From contig WBUK01000013.1 in assembly GCA_008933765.1 (NCBI GenBank), forward strand, positions 50,343 to 114,342: DNA of 64,000 bases, written 5' to 3'. The notes under the pieces are model-generated. The model ran no database searches. It was not told where the DNA came from and was given only the letters and a program-made list of their open reading frames with translations. The position numbers and the translations under genes were made by a program. Shown in pieces: positions 8,645-16,491 of the stretch. Origin of the DNA: Ignavibacteriaceae bacterium. Lineage in GTDB: Bacteria > Bacteroidota > Ignavibacteria > Ignavibacteriales > Ignavibacteriaceae. The stretch's first letter is position 1. Each line of letters begins with the position of its first letter.

Positions 8645-8826
8645 TATACCTCCGTTAGTGAAATAAAGATTTACGCAACTTCAAGTTACGAAAGTTTTTT
8701 AAATGTGCCTTAAAGAAAATTGATACACGGCTAAATGCTATGAGGAACGGTAAAAGTACCATCAGCAACAATGGGAAGTTGGAAGGAACGGACAAAGTTA
8801 GATGGAAAGGCTTAATGCCGGCAAGT

Positions 8827-8892
8827 GCCGGAAGGCGGAAAGAACGGCATAATTCTACCGGGTGCGCCGGAAGGTGGAAAGAGGGGCAAAAA
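8827..8892. repeat. Imperfect 39-bp tandem pair in the 8645-8994 gap
   Basis: gccggaaggcggaaagaacg at 8827 and gccggaaggtggaaagaggg at 8866 are near-identical and 39 bp apart, with looser purine-rich variants from about 8770 (gttggaaggaacgg, gatggaaaggc). The 350-nt gap between the divergently placed promoter of the M16 pair and the end of DUF4175 contains this array and a terminator and no gene. Confidence 0.6.
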
Positions 8893-8894
8893 TA

Positions 8895-8920
8895 AAAAAC
8901 CGGTTGCGCATACGGTTTTT
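8895..8920 (-). terminator. Terminator hairpin downstream of DUF4175 gene
   Basis: aaaaaccg (8895-8902) is complementary to cggttttt (8913-8920) with a 10-nt loop. The stem ends in A/T runs on both sides and lies about 75 nt past the DUF4175 stop on the minus strand. The stem is short in G/C, so termination strength is uncertain. Confidence 0.5.
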
Positions 8921-8994
8921 CAGCCGGGCGCGTAAGAAAGGATAAGAATCACGCCTTAAACTAAAAGCATCTGTGCAACCGGTAGGGAAGAATT

Positions 8995-11900
8995 TTATTT
9001 AATTATATTGTAATATTTCCGCGTTAAATCTTCAAAATCTTTCGTAAAGCCACCCTGCAGGGCTTTATCTATATTCTCGGAATAATTCCGTTTCCCCTTT
9101 TTGCCGTCTAAGTTAAGTGCACCGGGTGAATCTTTCTTAATGTTTGTTCCGGTGAAAGATTCTCTCTCTTTTTCAAAATCTTTCTCGTTTATCGAGCGGG
9201 TGGCATCCAACATTTTAGATAGGATTTTATCCTGTTTTTTAATCAAATCGTCATTGAATTTACCGGTTTTCATGTCGGTTATCACTTCCTGCATATCCTG
9301 CGAAAGTTTATTCAGGTCAGCCGGAATGCTCTTGGTTTTACCGGCGGCTTTCGCTTCTTTGTTCATTTCATCGAGCGATTTTTTAATCGATTCCTGCTGT
9401 TGTTGCAGCCTTTGCATTTGCGCCATCTGCTCCTGGCTCATATTACCGTTATTGCCTTTCATCAGCTGCTGCATCTTCTGGTTAAGCTCCATCTGCTGCC
9501 CGGCCATCTGAGCCATCTGCTGCATTAGCGACATCATCCCGCCCTGTCCGCTGCCCCCTTGTTGCATCATCTGCGAAAGTGCATCCTGCATAAGGCTTGC
9601 GGCTTCATTAAGCGAAGCCATCGCTTTTCCCTGGTCACCTGAGGCATCACGGTTGCGGCGCTCCTGCATATTTTCAAGCGCTTTGTTCATCATTCTCTTA
9701 GCGTCTCCCAGCGATTTAGCCATCTCGGGGCTTACCGCAAAAGTTTTCTTACTCAACTCGCCTAACTTGTTGATTGTTTTATCTAAGTTCCGGCGGATGT
9801 TATCCTGTTCCCTCATCTCTTTGTTCATCAAAGCAGAAGGGCTGCCGTTCTGCGTTTTCTGCTTTAATGCTTCCTGTTGTTTCGAAAGATCGAGGATGTC
9901 GTTAATCACTTTCATCATATCAGCCATCGTCTGCATCTGGTTAGCCTGAGCCATCATATTCTGCATTTCCTGCAACCCCTGTTGCATTTTTTGCATATTT
10001 TTCGAGATTTGGCTCTGGTTGTGCATAGCCTGCTGCATATTCCCCTGCTGCATATTTTTTTTGGCGTCGTCGGAAAGTTCCTGATTTTGCTGCTTCTGCA
10101 GCTCTTTCTGAAGGTCTGCCGCTTTATCGTTCGGCATATCTTTCAGGTCTTTCATTTTGTCGCGAAGCTCCTGCATCTCTTTTTCCAAAGCCTTCAGCTG
10201 CTCTTTAATATTATCCTGTTTTTTGGCGAGTTGCTCGCTGTTTTTCGGGTTCGAATTTTTAGTTTCTTCCTGCAGTTTGTTCAGTTGCTCCTGCAACTCC
10301 TGAGCGCGTTTAATAAGCTCGTCAGTTTTTTGTTCAATTTGGATTCTTTTCAGCAGGTTCATCGTCCGTTCAATGCTCTGTTTGAACTGCTCTTCATCCA
10401 TTTTCATATTTTCAAGGTTCATCTGAGCATCTTTTCTGTTCAGGTTCTGAAGATTATTAGCCATCTTTTCCATCAGCTTTTTCATCTCTTCGTTAGTAAC
10501 CTGATCGAGCATTTTTTGCAGTTCTTTGAACTTTTCCATCGTTTGTGGCGAAAACATATTGTTTTCGTTCAGATTTTGCTGCAGATCTTCCATCTTTTGC
10601 GAAAGTTGCTCAGCCTTTTCCTGAAGTTTCTGGTATTTATCGATCAGTTTTTCAAGTTTTTCTTTCTCATCAAACGAAAGTTCCCGGTTATCTTTCTTCA
10701 GTTCATTTGCAACCTTTTCCATCTCTTTCTGGAGTTGGTCGGCTTCTTTCAATACTTCGCTAAGTTCTTTTTGAATTTCATTTTGCTTCTTCTCGCCAAA
10801 GGCAAAAAGTTCTTCTAAAGTGGGAACACGAACAATGTATTCGCGGGTTTTTGCGCTTTTAGGCCCCGAAACCTGATCGTTATCTAAAACTTCCAAGTAA
10901 TAAGTAACCTCGTCGCCCTGTGAGAGGAAAAGCTGCGCTAAGCTCCAGGTGTAGTCAACCGAAGTTTCTTTAACCGCCCTGTTAAAAGGTACAGGTATCG
11001 CCGTAAATTTCTGCTGAACAGTCGATTTATCTTTGCTTTTCGAAATTCTGAAGTGCAGGTTCAGCCCACTGAAACCGAAGTCATCCGAAATCTGAAGCGA
11101 AAGCGCCTGTCGCTGGCTGCGGGGCAGCACGGTGTTCGAGTCAGGGCTTACCATCGTTATCTCCGGAGGTGCATCGTAAGAGGCCCTTATGCTGTATTTA
11201 ACCGGCGAGGAGTTGCTGTAACCCTTTGTATCGGTTAGTTTTATGAAATATTCGTTATCACCCGATACTTTGAACCTGCCCGTAGCAGTGGTGCCGTTTA
11301 CTTCTAACGGAACGCTTAACCCCTGCATAAATTCCAACGATGCAGCCGAAAGTTCTTTGTTCGACTCCAAAGAAAAAGCAACCGCCGTACCCTTAATTGC
11401 CGCTATGTTGCCGTTATCGGTTTGTTCAAACGGCTTCTCACCGGTGTAAGCAGGGGGTGTAACTGAAAGGTTAAACGCCCTGATTATTGGCTTATCCGTT
11501 ACGGTTATTTCATAAGAAAGGCTGCGGGAGTCTTCAACCGTTGCGTAATATTTTATCGTGTATTTAATTGCGGGAACAGTGAACCTGAAAAGACCATCTT
11601 TACCCGGCTTAATGGTTTCTTTCACGAAATCAGGCTGCGACTCATCCTTAATAAAGAGATTCAGTTCGTCGGCAGGAGCACCCGAAACCTTCACGGATAT
11701 TGAAACGCTGTCGTCTCTTGCCACTTCAATATTGCCGGGTTTAACTTCAAAACTGTGTTTTTGCGGAGGAAGGAACTCTGATGAATAGTTTATAAGCCTG
11801 CCGCCGGCTTCCCTCATGCCACTACTGAAACCGAATGCGCTGCCGCTTAATAAAAGAACGCACAATGTTAAGGGTAAAAGCTTTTTCCCGCGGGCGAATG

Positions 11901-12351
11901 AAACAGCGCTTGAAAACTCCAATTCTTTCACCCTTTCGTAAATTTCATCAAAAGCGGCGACGGCTAATTTTTCGCTGTAACCCCGGTTGCTTTCAAGGTT
12001 CAGAAGCTGCATTGCGTTTATCAGGTCATCCTTTACCTCGGGAAACATGCTGCCGGCAAGTGCCGCTGACCTTAAGGGATCGCTCCGGGTAACAAAATAG
12101 CGCCTGTAAAGGGGTGTCAGAATGAAGTGAACAAGGCTTCCGCCGGTTACACCTAACCAAGTGTAAAAAAGAACCGTACGCGCGGCGGATTCAAAGAAGA
12201 AAATCGACTCAACAAGCGAAAAAAGCGTAAAAAGCAGTGCAGAAACAATAAACACTATCTGAGCCCCAACGGTTAGCTCGGCAATCAGTCGCCTGTTCTC
12301 AAACCGTGTAAGTTTGCTGATTATCTCTTTATACTGTAACTCTTTACTCAA
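8995..12351 (-). CDS. DUF4175-type large membrane-anchored coiled-coil protein
   Basis: An 1118-residue protein. Hydrophobic segments at about residues 28-52 and 57-80, and again near 155-175, anchor it in the inner membrane. Residues about 190-500 look like beta-sandwich repeats (FEVKPGNIEVARDDSVSISV, PPAYTGEKPFEQ). From about 510 to 1060 the chain is almost continuous Gln/Glu/Lys/Met-rich coiled coil, with methionine-glutamine-rich stretches such as MQQAMHNQSQISKNMQKMQQ. This matches the DUF4175 family found with DUF4159, MoxR and Bat-like proteins in Bacteroidetes-type genomes; its function is not established. The start is TTG at 12351, inside a duplicated junction sequence. The composition produces a long Phe/Leu-rich antisense ORF (9877-10818) that is not a gene. 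Confidence 0.82.
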   Translation of the reverse strand: MSKELQYKEIISKLTRFENRRLIAELTVGAQIVFIVSALLFTLFSLVESIFFFESAARTVLFYTWLGVTGGSLVHFILTPLYRRYFVTRSDPLRSAALAGSMFPEVKDDLINAMQLLNLESNRGYSEKLAVAAFDEIYERVKELEFSSAVSFARGKKLLPLTLCVLLLSGSAFGFSSGMREAGGRLINYSSEFLPPQKHSFEVKPGNIEVARDDSVSISVKVSGAPADELNLFIKDESQPDFVKETIKPGKDGLFRFTVPAIKYTIKYYATVEDSRSLSYEITVTDKPIIRAFNLSVTPPAYTGEKPFEQTDNGNIAAIKGTAVAFSLESNKELSAASLEFMQGLSVPLEVNGTTATGRFKVSGDNEYFIKLTDTKGYSNSSPVKYSIRASYDAPPEITMVSPDSNTVLPRSQRQALSLQISDDFGFSGLNLHFRISKSKDKSTVQQKFTAIPVPFNRAVKETSVDYTWSLAQLFLSQGDEVTYYLEVLDNDQVSGPKSAKTREYIVRVPTLEELFAFGEKKQNEIQKELSEVLKEADQLQKEMEKVANELKKDNRELSFDEKEKLEKLIDKYQKLQEKAEQLSQKMEDLQQNLNENNMFSPQTMEKFKELQKMLDQVTNEEMKKLMEKMANNLQNLNRKDAQMNLENMKMDEEQFKQSIERTMNLLKRIQIEQKTDELIKRAQELQEQLNKLQEETKNSNPKNSEQLAKKQDNIKEQLKALEKEMQELRDKMKDLKDMPNDKAADLQKELQKQQNQELSDDAKKNMQQGNMQQAMHNQSQISKNMQKMQQGLQEMQNMMAQANQMQTMADMMKVINDILDLSKQQEALKQKTQNGSPSALMNKEMREQDNIRRNLDKTINKLGELSKKTFAVSPEMAKSLGDAKRMMNKALENMQERRNRDASGDQGKAMASLNEAASLMQDALSQMMQQGGSGQGGMMSLMQQMAQMAGQQMELNQKMQQLMKGNNGNMSQEQMAQMQRLQQQQESIKKSLDEMNKEAKAAGKTKSIPADLNKLSQDMQEVITDMKTGKFNDDLIKKQDKILSKMLDATRSINEKDFEKERESFTGTNIKKDSPGALNLDGKKGKRNYSENIDKALQGGFTKDFEDLTRKYYNIIK

Positions 12352-12412
12352 ATTTTTTCTCTACTGCGTAAGGTTGTGTTTTGTTGTCAAAAATTTCTCT
12401 ACTGCGTCAGCG
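12349..12412 (-). repeat. Duplicated stop/start junction with a 9-codon mini-ORF
   Basis: On the minus strand, acgcagtagagaaa occurs at the end of the DUF4159 gene (its stop TAG is 12401-12399) and again 38 bp on, just before the DUF4175 start. The first copy supplies a TTG at 12390-12388. Reading from it gives TTG-ACA-ACA-AAA-CAC-AAC, then CTT-ACG-CAG-TAG, so the mini-ORF ends with the same Leu-Thr-Gln-stop as DUF4159. This parallels the junction duplication at 4067-4155. Confidence 0.75.
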
Positions 12413-13097
12413 CGAATAAAACGATATTAGTACCAAATTGAAGTGCTTCCGTCCTTTTTGTTTCCGGGTCGTTGTGCACTTCGGGGTCTGCCCAGCCATC
12501 GCTCGGGTTGCTTTCGTAGGTATAGTAAAGCACCATTCTATCCCCGATGAACAGCCCAAAACCTTGCGGCGGTTTGTTATCATGCTCGTGCGTTTTTGGA
12601 GGTCCCGCCGGAAACTTAAATTTTATGTTATACAGTTTATGACTGTAAGGCAGCTCTTTTAGTTCCTTATCCGGAAACACCCTTTTAATTTCGCGCCTGA
12701 AACCTTTATCGAACCCGTAATCATCATCTACATACAAAAACCCGCCGGTTTCTAAATATTTACGAAGGTTTTTTATCTCCGTATCGGTCAGTGCGATGTT
12801 ACCGTGCCCCGTCATAAAAAGAAAAGGATAGCCGAAAATTTCGTCACTTCCCAAATCCGCAAACCGGTATTCCGGATCCACTTTCAGGTTTGTGTTTGCC
12901 TTAATAAATTTCTGGAGATTAATGTCTGCCGACTGGTCGTTATACCAATCGCTTCCGCCCGAATATTTCACCCTCGCCATTTTGAAGGCTCCCTTTTGCG
13001 GCAACAAAAACGGCGCAGATGTAACAAACAGGATCATAAAAAACAAAATTCTCACAATCGTTATACTCACAGGTGGCTTTGATGTTTCATAAAACAA
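12399..13097 (-). CDS. DUF4159 family protein
   Basis: About 232 residues if TTG at 13097 is used; the true start may be a few codons further in. One N-terminal hydrophobic segment (VRILFFMILFVTSAPFLLPQ) acts as a signal or anchor. The rest reads like DUF4159: VKYSGGSDWYNDQSADINLQ, FLFMTGHGNIALTDTEIKNL, LRKYLETGGFLYVDDDYGFD (glutamine-amidotransferase-like strand-loop with acidic cluster) and GFGLFIGDRMVLYYTYESN. The family is usually encoded beside DUF4175 and vWA/Bat proteins, as here, and its biochemical function is unknown. The C-terminal ALTQ-stop sequence is duplicated downstream. It precedes DUF4175 by 47 nt and is probably co-transcribed with it. Confidence 0.8.
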   Translation of the reverse strand: MFYETSKPPVSITIVRILFFMILFVTSAPFLLPQKGAFKMARVKYSGGSDWYNDQSADINLQKFIKANTNLKVDPEYRFADLGSDEIFGYPFLFMTGHGNIALTDTEIKNLRKYLETGGFLYVDDDYGFDKGFRREIKRVFPDKELKELPYSHKLYNIKFKFPAGPPKTHEHDNKPPQGFGLFIGDRMVLYYTYESNPSDGWADPEVHNDPETKRTEALQFGTNIVLFALTQ

Positions 13098-13464
13098 GGG
13101 TTGTTTGGTAAAATTGTTTGATTTCGTTCACAATTTAGCAATTTCAGAGGATGTGAGAAGTGCAGATTTGCGGTGAGGGTTATCTATCCAAATGCAGATT
13201 TAAGGGGCGGTTATATGATTTTTTGGCTACGATAGCAAAACTTATCATGAATCAAGCTAAAAGTCAGATTTCCCAAATGAGTATGCCAATCAGGCTGCAA
13301 GAAATGTATTTAATAAACATTTATCGGTTTGAACTTCGATAAAACTAAATTCTGAATGTTCAAGTGAGGGTATTATCGGAAACGCAAATGAGAATACTAA
13401 CTGAAACGCAAATGAGAATAAAAGAAGCGTTGTAAAAATGAATTAAAGCCCTGCGCACCAAGAA
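13098..13464. other. Intergenic stretch with a short direct repeat
   Basis: 367 nt between two minus-strand genes. It holds one short repeat, aacgcaaatgagaata, at 13381-13396 and 13405-13420 (period 24). It presumably also carries the promoter for DUF4159-DUF4175. No gene or clear terminator is visible. Confidence 0.5.
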
Positions 13465-14112
13465 TCAATTCACCACCAAACCAAGCAGCAGAAAAAACAC
13501 CACTTCGATTAACACTAACCAAATTGGCACACGGCTTACCGGCTTCTTGCGAAGTAAATAATACGGCACGGATACCACAGCTCCGATAATAAACCAGGAA
13601 ATATAATTCTGAAACGGGACTTTCCCCTCTGCCCACTGCCAGTATGCAAGTTTTGCCGCTACCGGCTGAAGTGTGAAATCGAATGCAACCAACGCCACAC
13701 CTGCCAGAAATGAAAATGCAAATATGTTTTCTGTGGCTTCGGTTAGGATGGCGACAATTCCGTAAACTATCATTGCCCGATTGATTATCATTACTAATGG
13801 AACTCCAAAAAGAGCAGGCCCCAACAGATTTCCGGTTGTATAGGTACCAAATATTGCGCCTATTTCGTGATTAACTATCCTCAAAACAAAAAAGAGAATT
13901 ATCACCCCAACAGCCCAAATAATCACTTTCTTGTCCCAATCCTCACGGGATACAAAAATCACATAAATAACTGATAATAAAATCCCCCAGGGAGTGAGTG
14001 TTTCGGCGACATTAAGGAAATTATCAAGCGAATGACCCAACACTCCGAGTGCGAAGAAAAGCGCCAGTATAAGCACGGGAAGATATGTTTTTGTGAATTT
14101 CTCTTTTTCCAT
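13465..14112 (-). CDS. Carotenoid biosynthesis protein (CruF-like, PF04240 type)
   Basis: A 215-residue integral membrane protein with about six to seven hydrophobic segments. The conserved core NHEIGAIFGTYTTGNLLGPA followed by LFGVPLVM (about residues 83-110) matches the PF04240 family, whose members include CruF and bacterioruberin-type carotenoid 1',2'-hydratases. Further acidic residues within TM segments (VALVAFDFTLQPVAAKLAYW, about 145-164) also fit. The likely activity is hydration of a carotenoid end group in the cytoplasmic membrane. No other crt genes are in the window, so the pathway lies elsewhere. A CarH-type light regulator gene at 31470 could in principle control such genes, though nothing in the local sequence shows that. 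Confidence 0.75.
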   Translation of the reverse strand: MEKEKFTKTYLPVLILALFFALGVLGHSLDNFLNVAETLTPWGILLSVIYVIFVSREDWDKKVIIWAVGVIILFFVLRIVNHEIGAIFGTYTTGNLLGPALFGVPLVMIINRAMIVYGIVAILTEATENIFAFSFLAGVALVAFDFTLQPVAAKLAYWQWAEGKVPFQNYISWFIIGAVVSVPYYLLRKKPVSRVPIWLVLIEVVFFLLLGLVVN

Positions 14113-14186
14113 CCGCAGTGTTGATTATTCTGAAAAATTGTTCATTAACAAACTTCTAATATACAAATATTCCTGTCATAAACAGA

Positions 14187-14285
14187 CGCCCTGCACATCC
14201 TTACATGTTGGCTGTTGCACTGTCTGAAAACTTCCCAAAAATACGGTGTTATCGCCCTGCGCATCCTTACATGTTGGCTGTTGCA
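14187..14285. repeat. Direct repeat pair, period 66 bp
   Basis: The 33-bp sequence beginning cgccctgc(a/g)catcc and ending ggctgttgca occurs at 14187-14219 and 14253-14285 with one mismatch. Its first 14 bases are the reverse complement of the core of the 312/377 repeat pair, which has nearly the same spacing. Confidence 0.85.
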
Positions 14286-14364
14286 GGTTAATTATCCTGT
14301 GCTGAATTATCAGCCTGTCCTTCAGTCAGATATTGTGTTATTGGGTTTATCATTCAACGCTGAA

Positions 14365-15834
14365 TCAGGGCCCGTCTTCCGGTGCAGTGTTATCAGTTCC
14401 GCCTTCAGGTACAGCTTTATCGGGTTCTTCATTAAACAAAGGAGTGCTCTCATCCTCGCTGTAATCAGGAAGTGCATTAACCTTAAACCCACCTAATTTC
14501 GCAATTTCGCTACCGCGCCTTAAGAGGTTACCCTTGCCGGCTCTAAGTTGTCCCTCGGCTTTATCGTAATTTGCCTGTGCCCTTCCGAGTGCCTTCCCAA
14601 CATCTTCGAAAGTAGCAACAAAACCTTCAAACTTTTTAAGAAATTCCTGTACCCGCGCTGCAATTAATATCGCATTTTCGTTTCTTTTCTCGGTTTTCCA
14701 AATGTTTTGGATTGTTTTAAGCGTTACAAAAAGGGTAGTTTGCGTTACGAGTATGATGTTTTTCTCAAATGCTTCGTTGTAAATTTCTTTCGCCTCTTTC
14801 ATTAAAAGGCTGAATGCCGGCTCAATCGGAATGAACATCAGCACATAATCAAGCGAGTTTATCCCCTCAAGCCGTGTGTAATCTTTCTCACTCAATGATT
14901 TGATATGTGCCCGAACGGATTTAATATGTTCCTGTAAAAAATATTCTTTATCATTAGGGTCGTCGGTGGAATAATACGCCTCATAGGCTTTCAGCGAAGT
15001 TTTTGCGTCAACAACAATTTGCTTGTTCCCGGGCAGAAAAATAACCGCATCGGGTCTGTAAATGGTGCCTTCGGAGTCAGTGGTTGAAAACTGGGTTTGA
15101 TATTCCCTCCCTTTCTCCAACCCGGAGGTTTCAAGGATTCTCTCCAAAATTACTTCGCCCCAATCACCGAGCACTTTATTATCCCCTTTTAGCGCTTCGG
15201 TCAGGTTTTGTGCACCCTCGCTCAGTTGTTTATTCATCTCGAGCAGCGTCTGAAGTTCAGTTTTAAGTGAAGCCCGGTCTTTTGTTTCTTCGGTGTAGAT
15301 GCTTTCAACTCTTGTTTTGAACTCGTTTATATTCTCTTTAAAAGGTTTAAGAAGTGCTTCGAGGTTTTGCCGGCTTTGGTCTGAAAAAGTACGATTTTTA
15401 TCTTCAAAAATTTTGTTTGCAATATTTTCGAACTCTTTGGTTAAAGCGTCGCGGGCGTCTTTCAATTCTTTAAGCCGTGTTTCCATGCTCTCTTTTTCCG
15501 AATTGTAGCGCTCGGTCAGAGCTTTGTTCTCGGCGGTTAAATTTTTAACCGTTTCACGGATGTTTGTAAGTTCTTCCTCCAAGAACGGCACCCTTTTTGA
15601 AGATTCCTCAAACTTTCCCTTTTGGGCTTCCATCATGCGTATGTCGCGAGAAAAGTCAGCTCTCTCTTTTTCCAATTTTTCCTGAAGCAGCCTGTTTTCA
15701 GCCTCAGCCCGTTTTACGGAATCTTCAAGCACTGCCATTCTTCCCTCGGCACCCGTTTTTTTTGAGTTGCTGATAAAATACCCCAAAATTATACCAAGTA
15801 CCACGCCAATAACTAAAAATATTACACTTTCCAT
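14365..15834 (-). CDS. rmuC: DNA recombination protein RmuC
   Basis: A 489-residue protein with an N-terminal TM anchor (VIFLVIGVVLGIILGYFIS). A long coiled coil follows (about residues 30-190), then the RmuC nuclease-like core: GDWGEVILERILETSGLEKG (about 223-242), RPDAVIFLPGNKQIVVDAK (about 262-280, with the D and E/D-x-K pattern of PD-(D/E)XK folds) and FIPIEPAFSLLMKE. RmuC limits inversions at short inverted repeats and works near damaged replication forks; the exact activity is unsettled. The C-terminal 30 residues are acidic and Pro/Gly-rich (EDESTPLFNEEPDKAVPEGG), not a usual part of the family. A degenerate copy of the gene's last codons plus following bases lies 58 bp downstream (14301 versus 14359). 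Confidence 0.93.
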   Translation of the reverse strand: MESVIFLVIGVVLGIILGYFISNSKKTGAEGRMAVLEDSVKRAEAENRLLQEKLEKERADFSRDIRMMEAQKGKFEESSKRVPFLEEELTNIRETVKNLTAENKALTERYNSEKESMETRLKELKDARDALTKEFENIANKIFEDKNRTFSDQSRQNLEALLKPFKENINEFKTRVESIYTEETKDRASLKTELQTLLEMNKQLSEGAQNLTEALKGDNKVLGDWGEVILERILETSGLEKGREYQTQFSTTDSEGTIYRPDAVIFLPGNKQIVVDAKTSLKAYEAYYSTDDPNDKEYFLQEHIKSVRAHIKSLSEKDYTRLEGINSLDYVLMFIPIEPAFSLLMKEAKEIYNEAFEKNIILVTQTTLFVTLKTIQNIWKTEKRNENAILIAARVQEFLKKFEGFVATFEDVGKALGRAQANYDKAEGQLRAGKGNLLRRGSEIAKLGGFKVNALPDYSEDESTPLFNEEPDKAVPEGGTDNTAPEDGP

Positions 15835-15984
15835 ATCTCCGCTCCTTATAAATTATGTACTAATGAGGGCTTTCTTCCTTAGTGCATGGCTGTAATTAAC
15901 ACCCCGTTCACTATAGTTTTCAACCTCTCCGTCCTCTGTAAATTTTCGGCTAAACCATCCTATCAATAAGAAAAGTTCTCAACT

Positions 15985-16023
15985 AACCGGCACTTCAATT
16001 AAGCACCAACCGGCACTTTAATT
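15985..16023 (-). repeat. Duplicated 3' end of the kinase remnant, period 23 bp
   Basis: aaccggcactt(c/-)aatt occurs at 16008-16022 and, with one extra base, at 15985-16000. On the minus strand the first copy encodes the last residues Ile-Lys-Val-Pro-Val-Gly-Ala-stop and the second, downstream, would read Glu-Val-Pro-Val-Ser-stop. The tail of the coding sequence was therefore duplicated past its own stop. Confidence 0.6.
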
Positions 16024-16139
16024 ATGAGATTGCTCCCCTCACCCGGTTTGCTTTCAATTCTAAGAAAACCGTTGTTTTGGGTAAGGAAATCCCTGCTAAA
16101 AGCTAACCCCAACCCCGTCCCCCGCTCGTTTGCTGTTCC
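15999..16139 (-). pseudogene. Remnant of a histidine kinase ATPase domain
   Basis: The last 46 codons of a minus-strand ORF read GTANERGTGLGLAFSRDFL, then TQNNGFLRIESKPGEGSNLIIKVP. This is the G2 box and final strands of a HATPase_c domain (GTGLGL, ESKPGEGS). Upstream of it, where the N, D and F boxes should be, the reading frame contains unrelated sequence and I find no HisKA or earlier ATPase motifs in any frame. It is best read as a decayed gene end. It lies in the 657-nt gap between rmuC and the T9SS protease, which otherwise holds nothing recognisable. Confidence 0.6.
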
Positions 16140-16491
16140 ATTTAATTCTACCTTGCTCCGGCGAAAGCAGCACATTGAAAGTGACTGAAAAAACATTATC
16201 TTATACATTGCACTTAAAGGCAACGCTGAAAATAATTTAGCAGAACCTAAGTTCCCATTTTTTAATATATTTTTCATCTCTGTAAATAAACTGAAATTTG
16301 ACCTCACAATTTAGCCAAACTCTTCGTAATTTACCATTCAGAAAAGACAGTTTTCTGTTAATTCCTGCCGGGTCGCTCTCTCCCGAGATACGGTCGTTGA
16401 AGTGTTGCACTTCGTGACCACTTTTTTCCAATGTGTAGCGGTGTACACAATTTTGGATTTATACTTCATATTACAACTTTAGAGTTTTCCA

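Noticed and set aside
9877..10818. 313-residue Phe/Leu/His-rich ORF antisense to the DUF4175 gene
   Set aside because: It is the complement of Gln/Lys/Glu-rich coiled-coil codons. Its composition is fully explained by the sense gene.
16237..16431. Upstream part of the histidine kinase remnant
   Set aside because: No HisKA, N-box or D-box motif appears in any frame there, so only the last 46 codons are supported.
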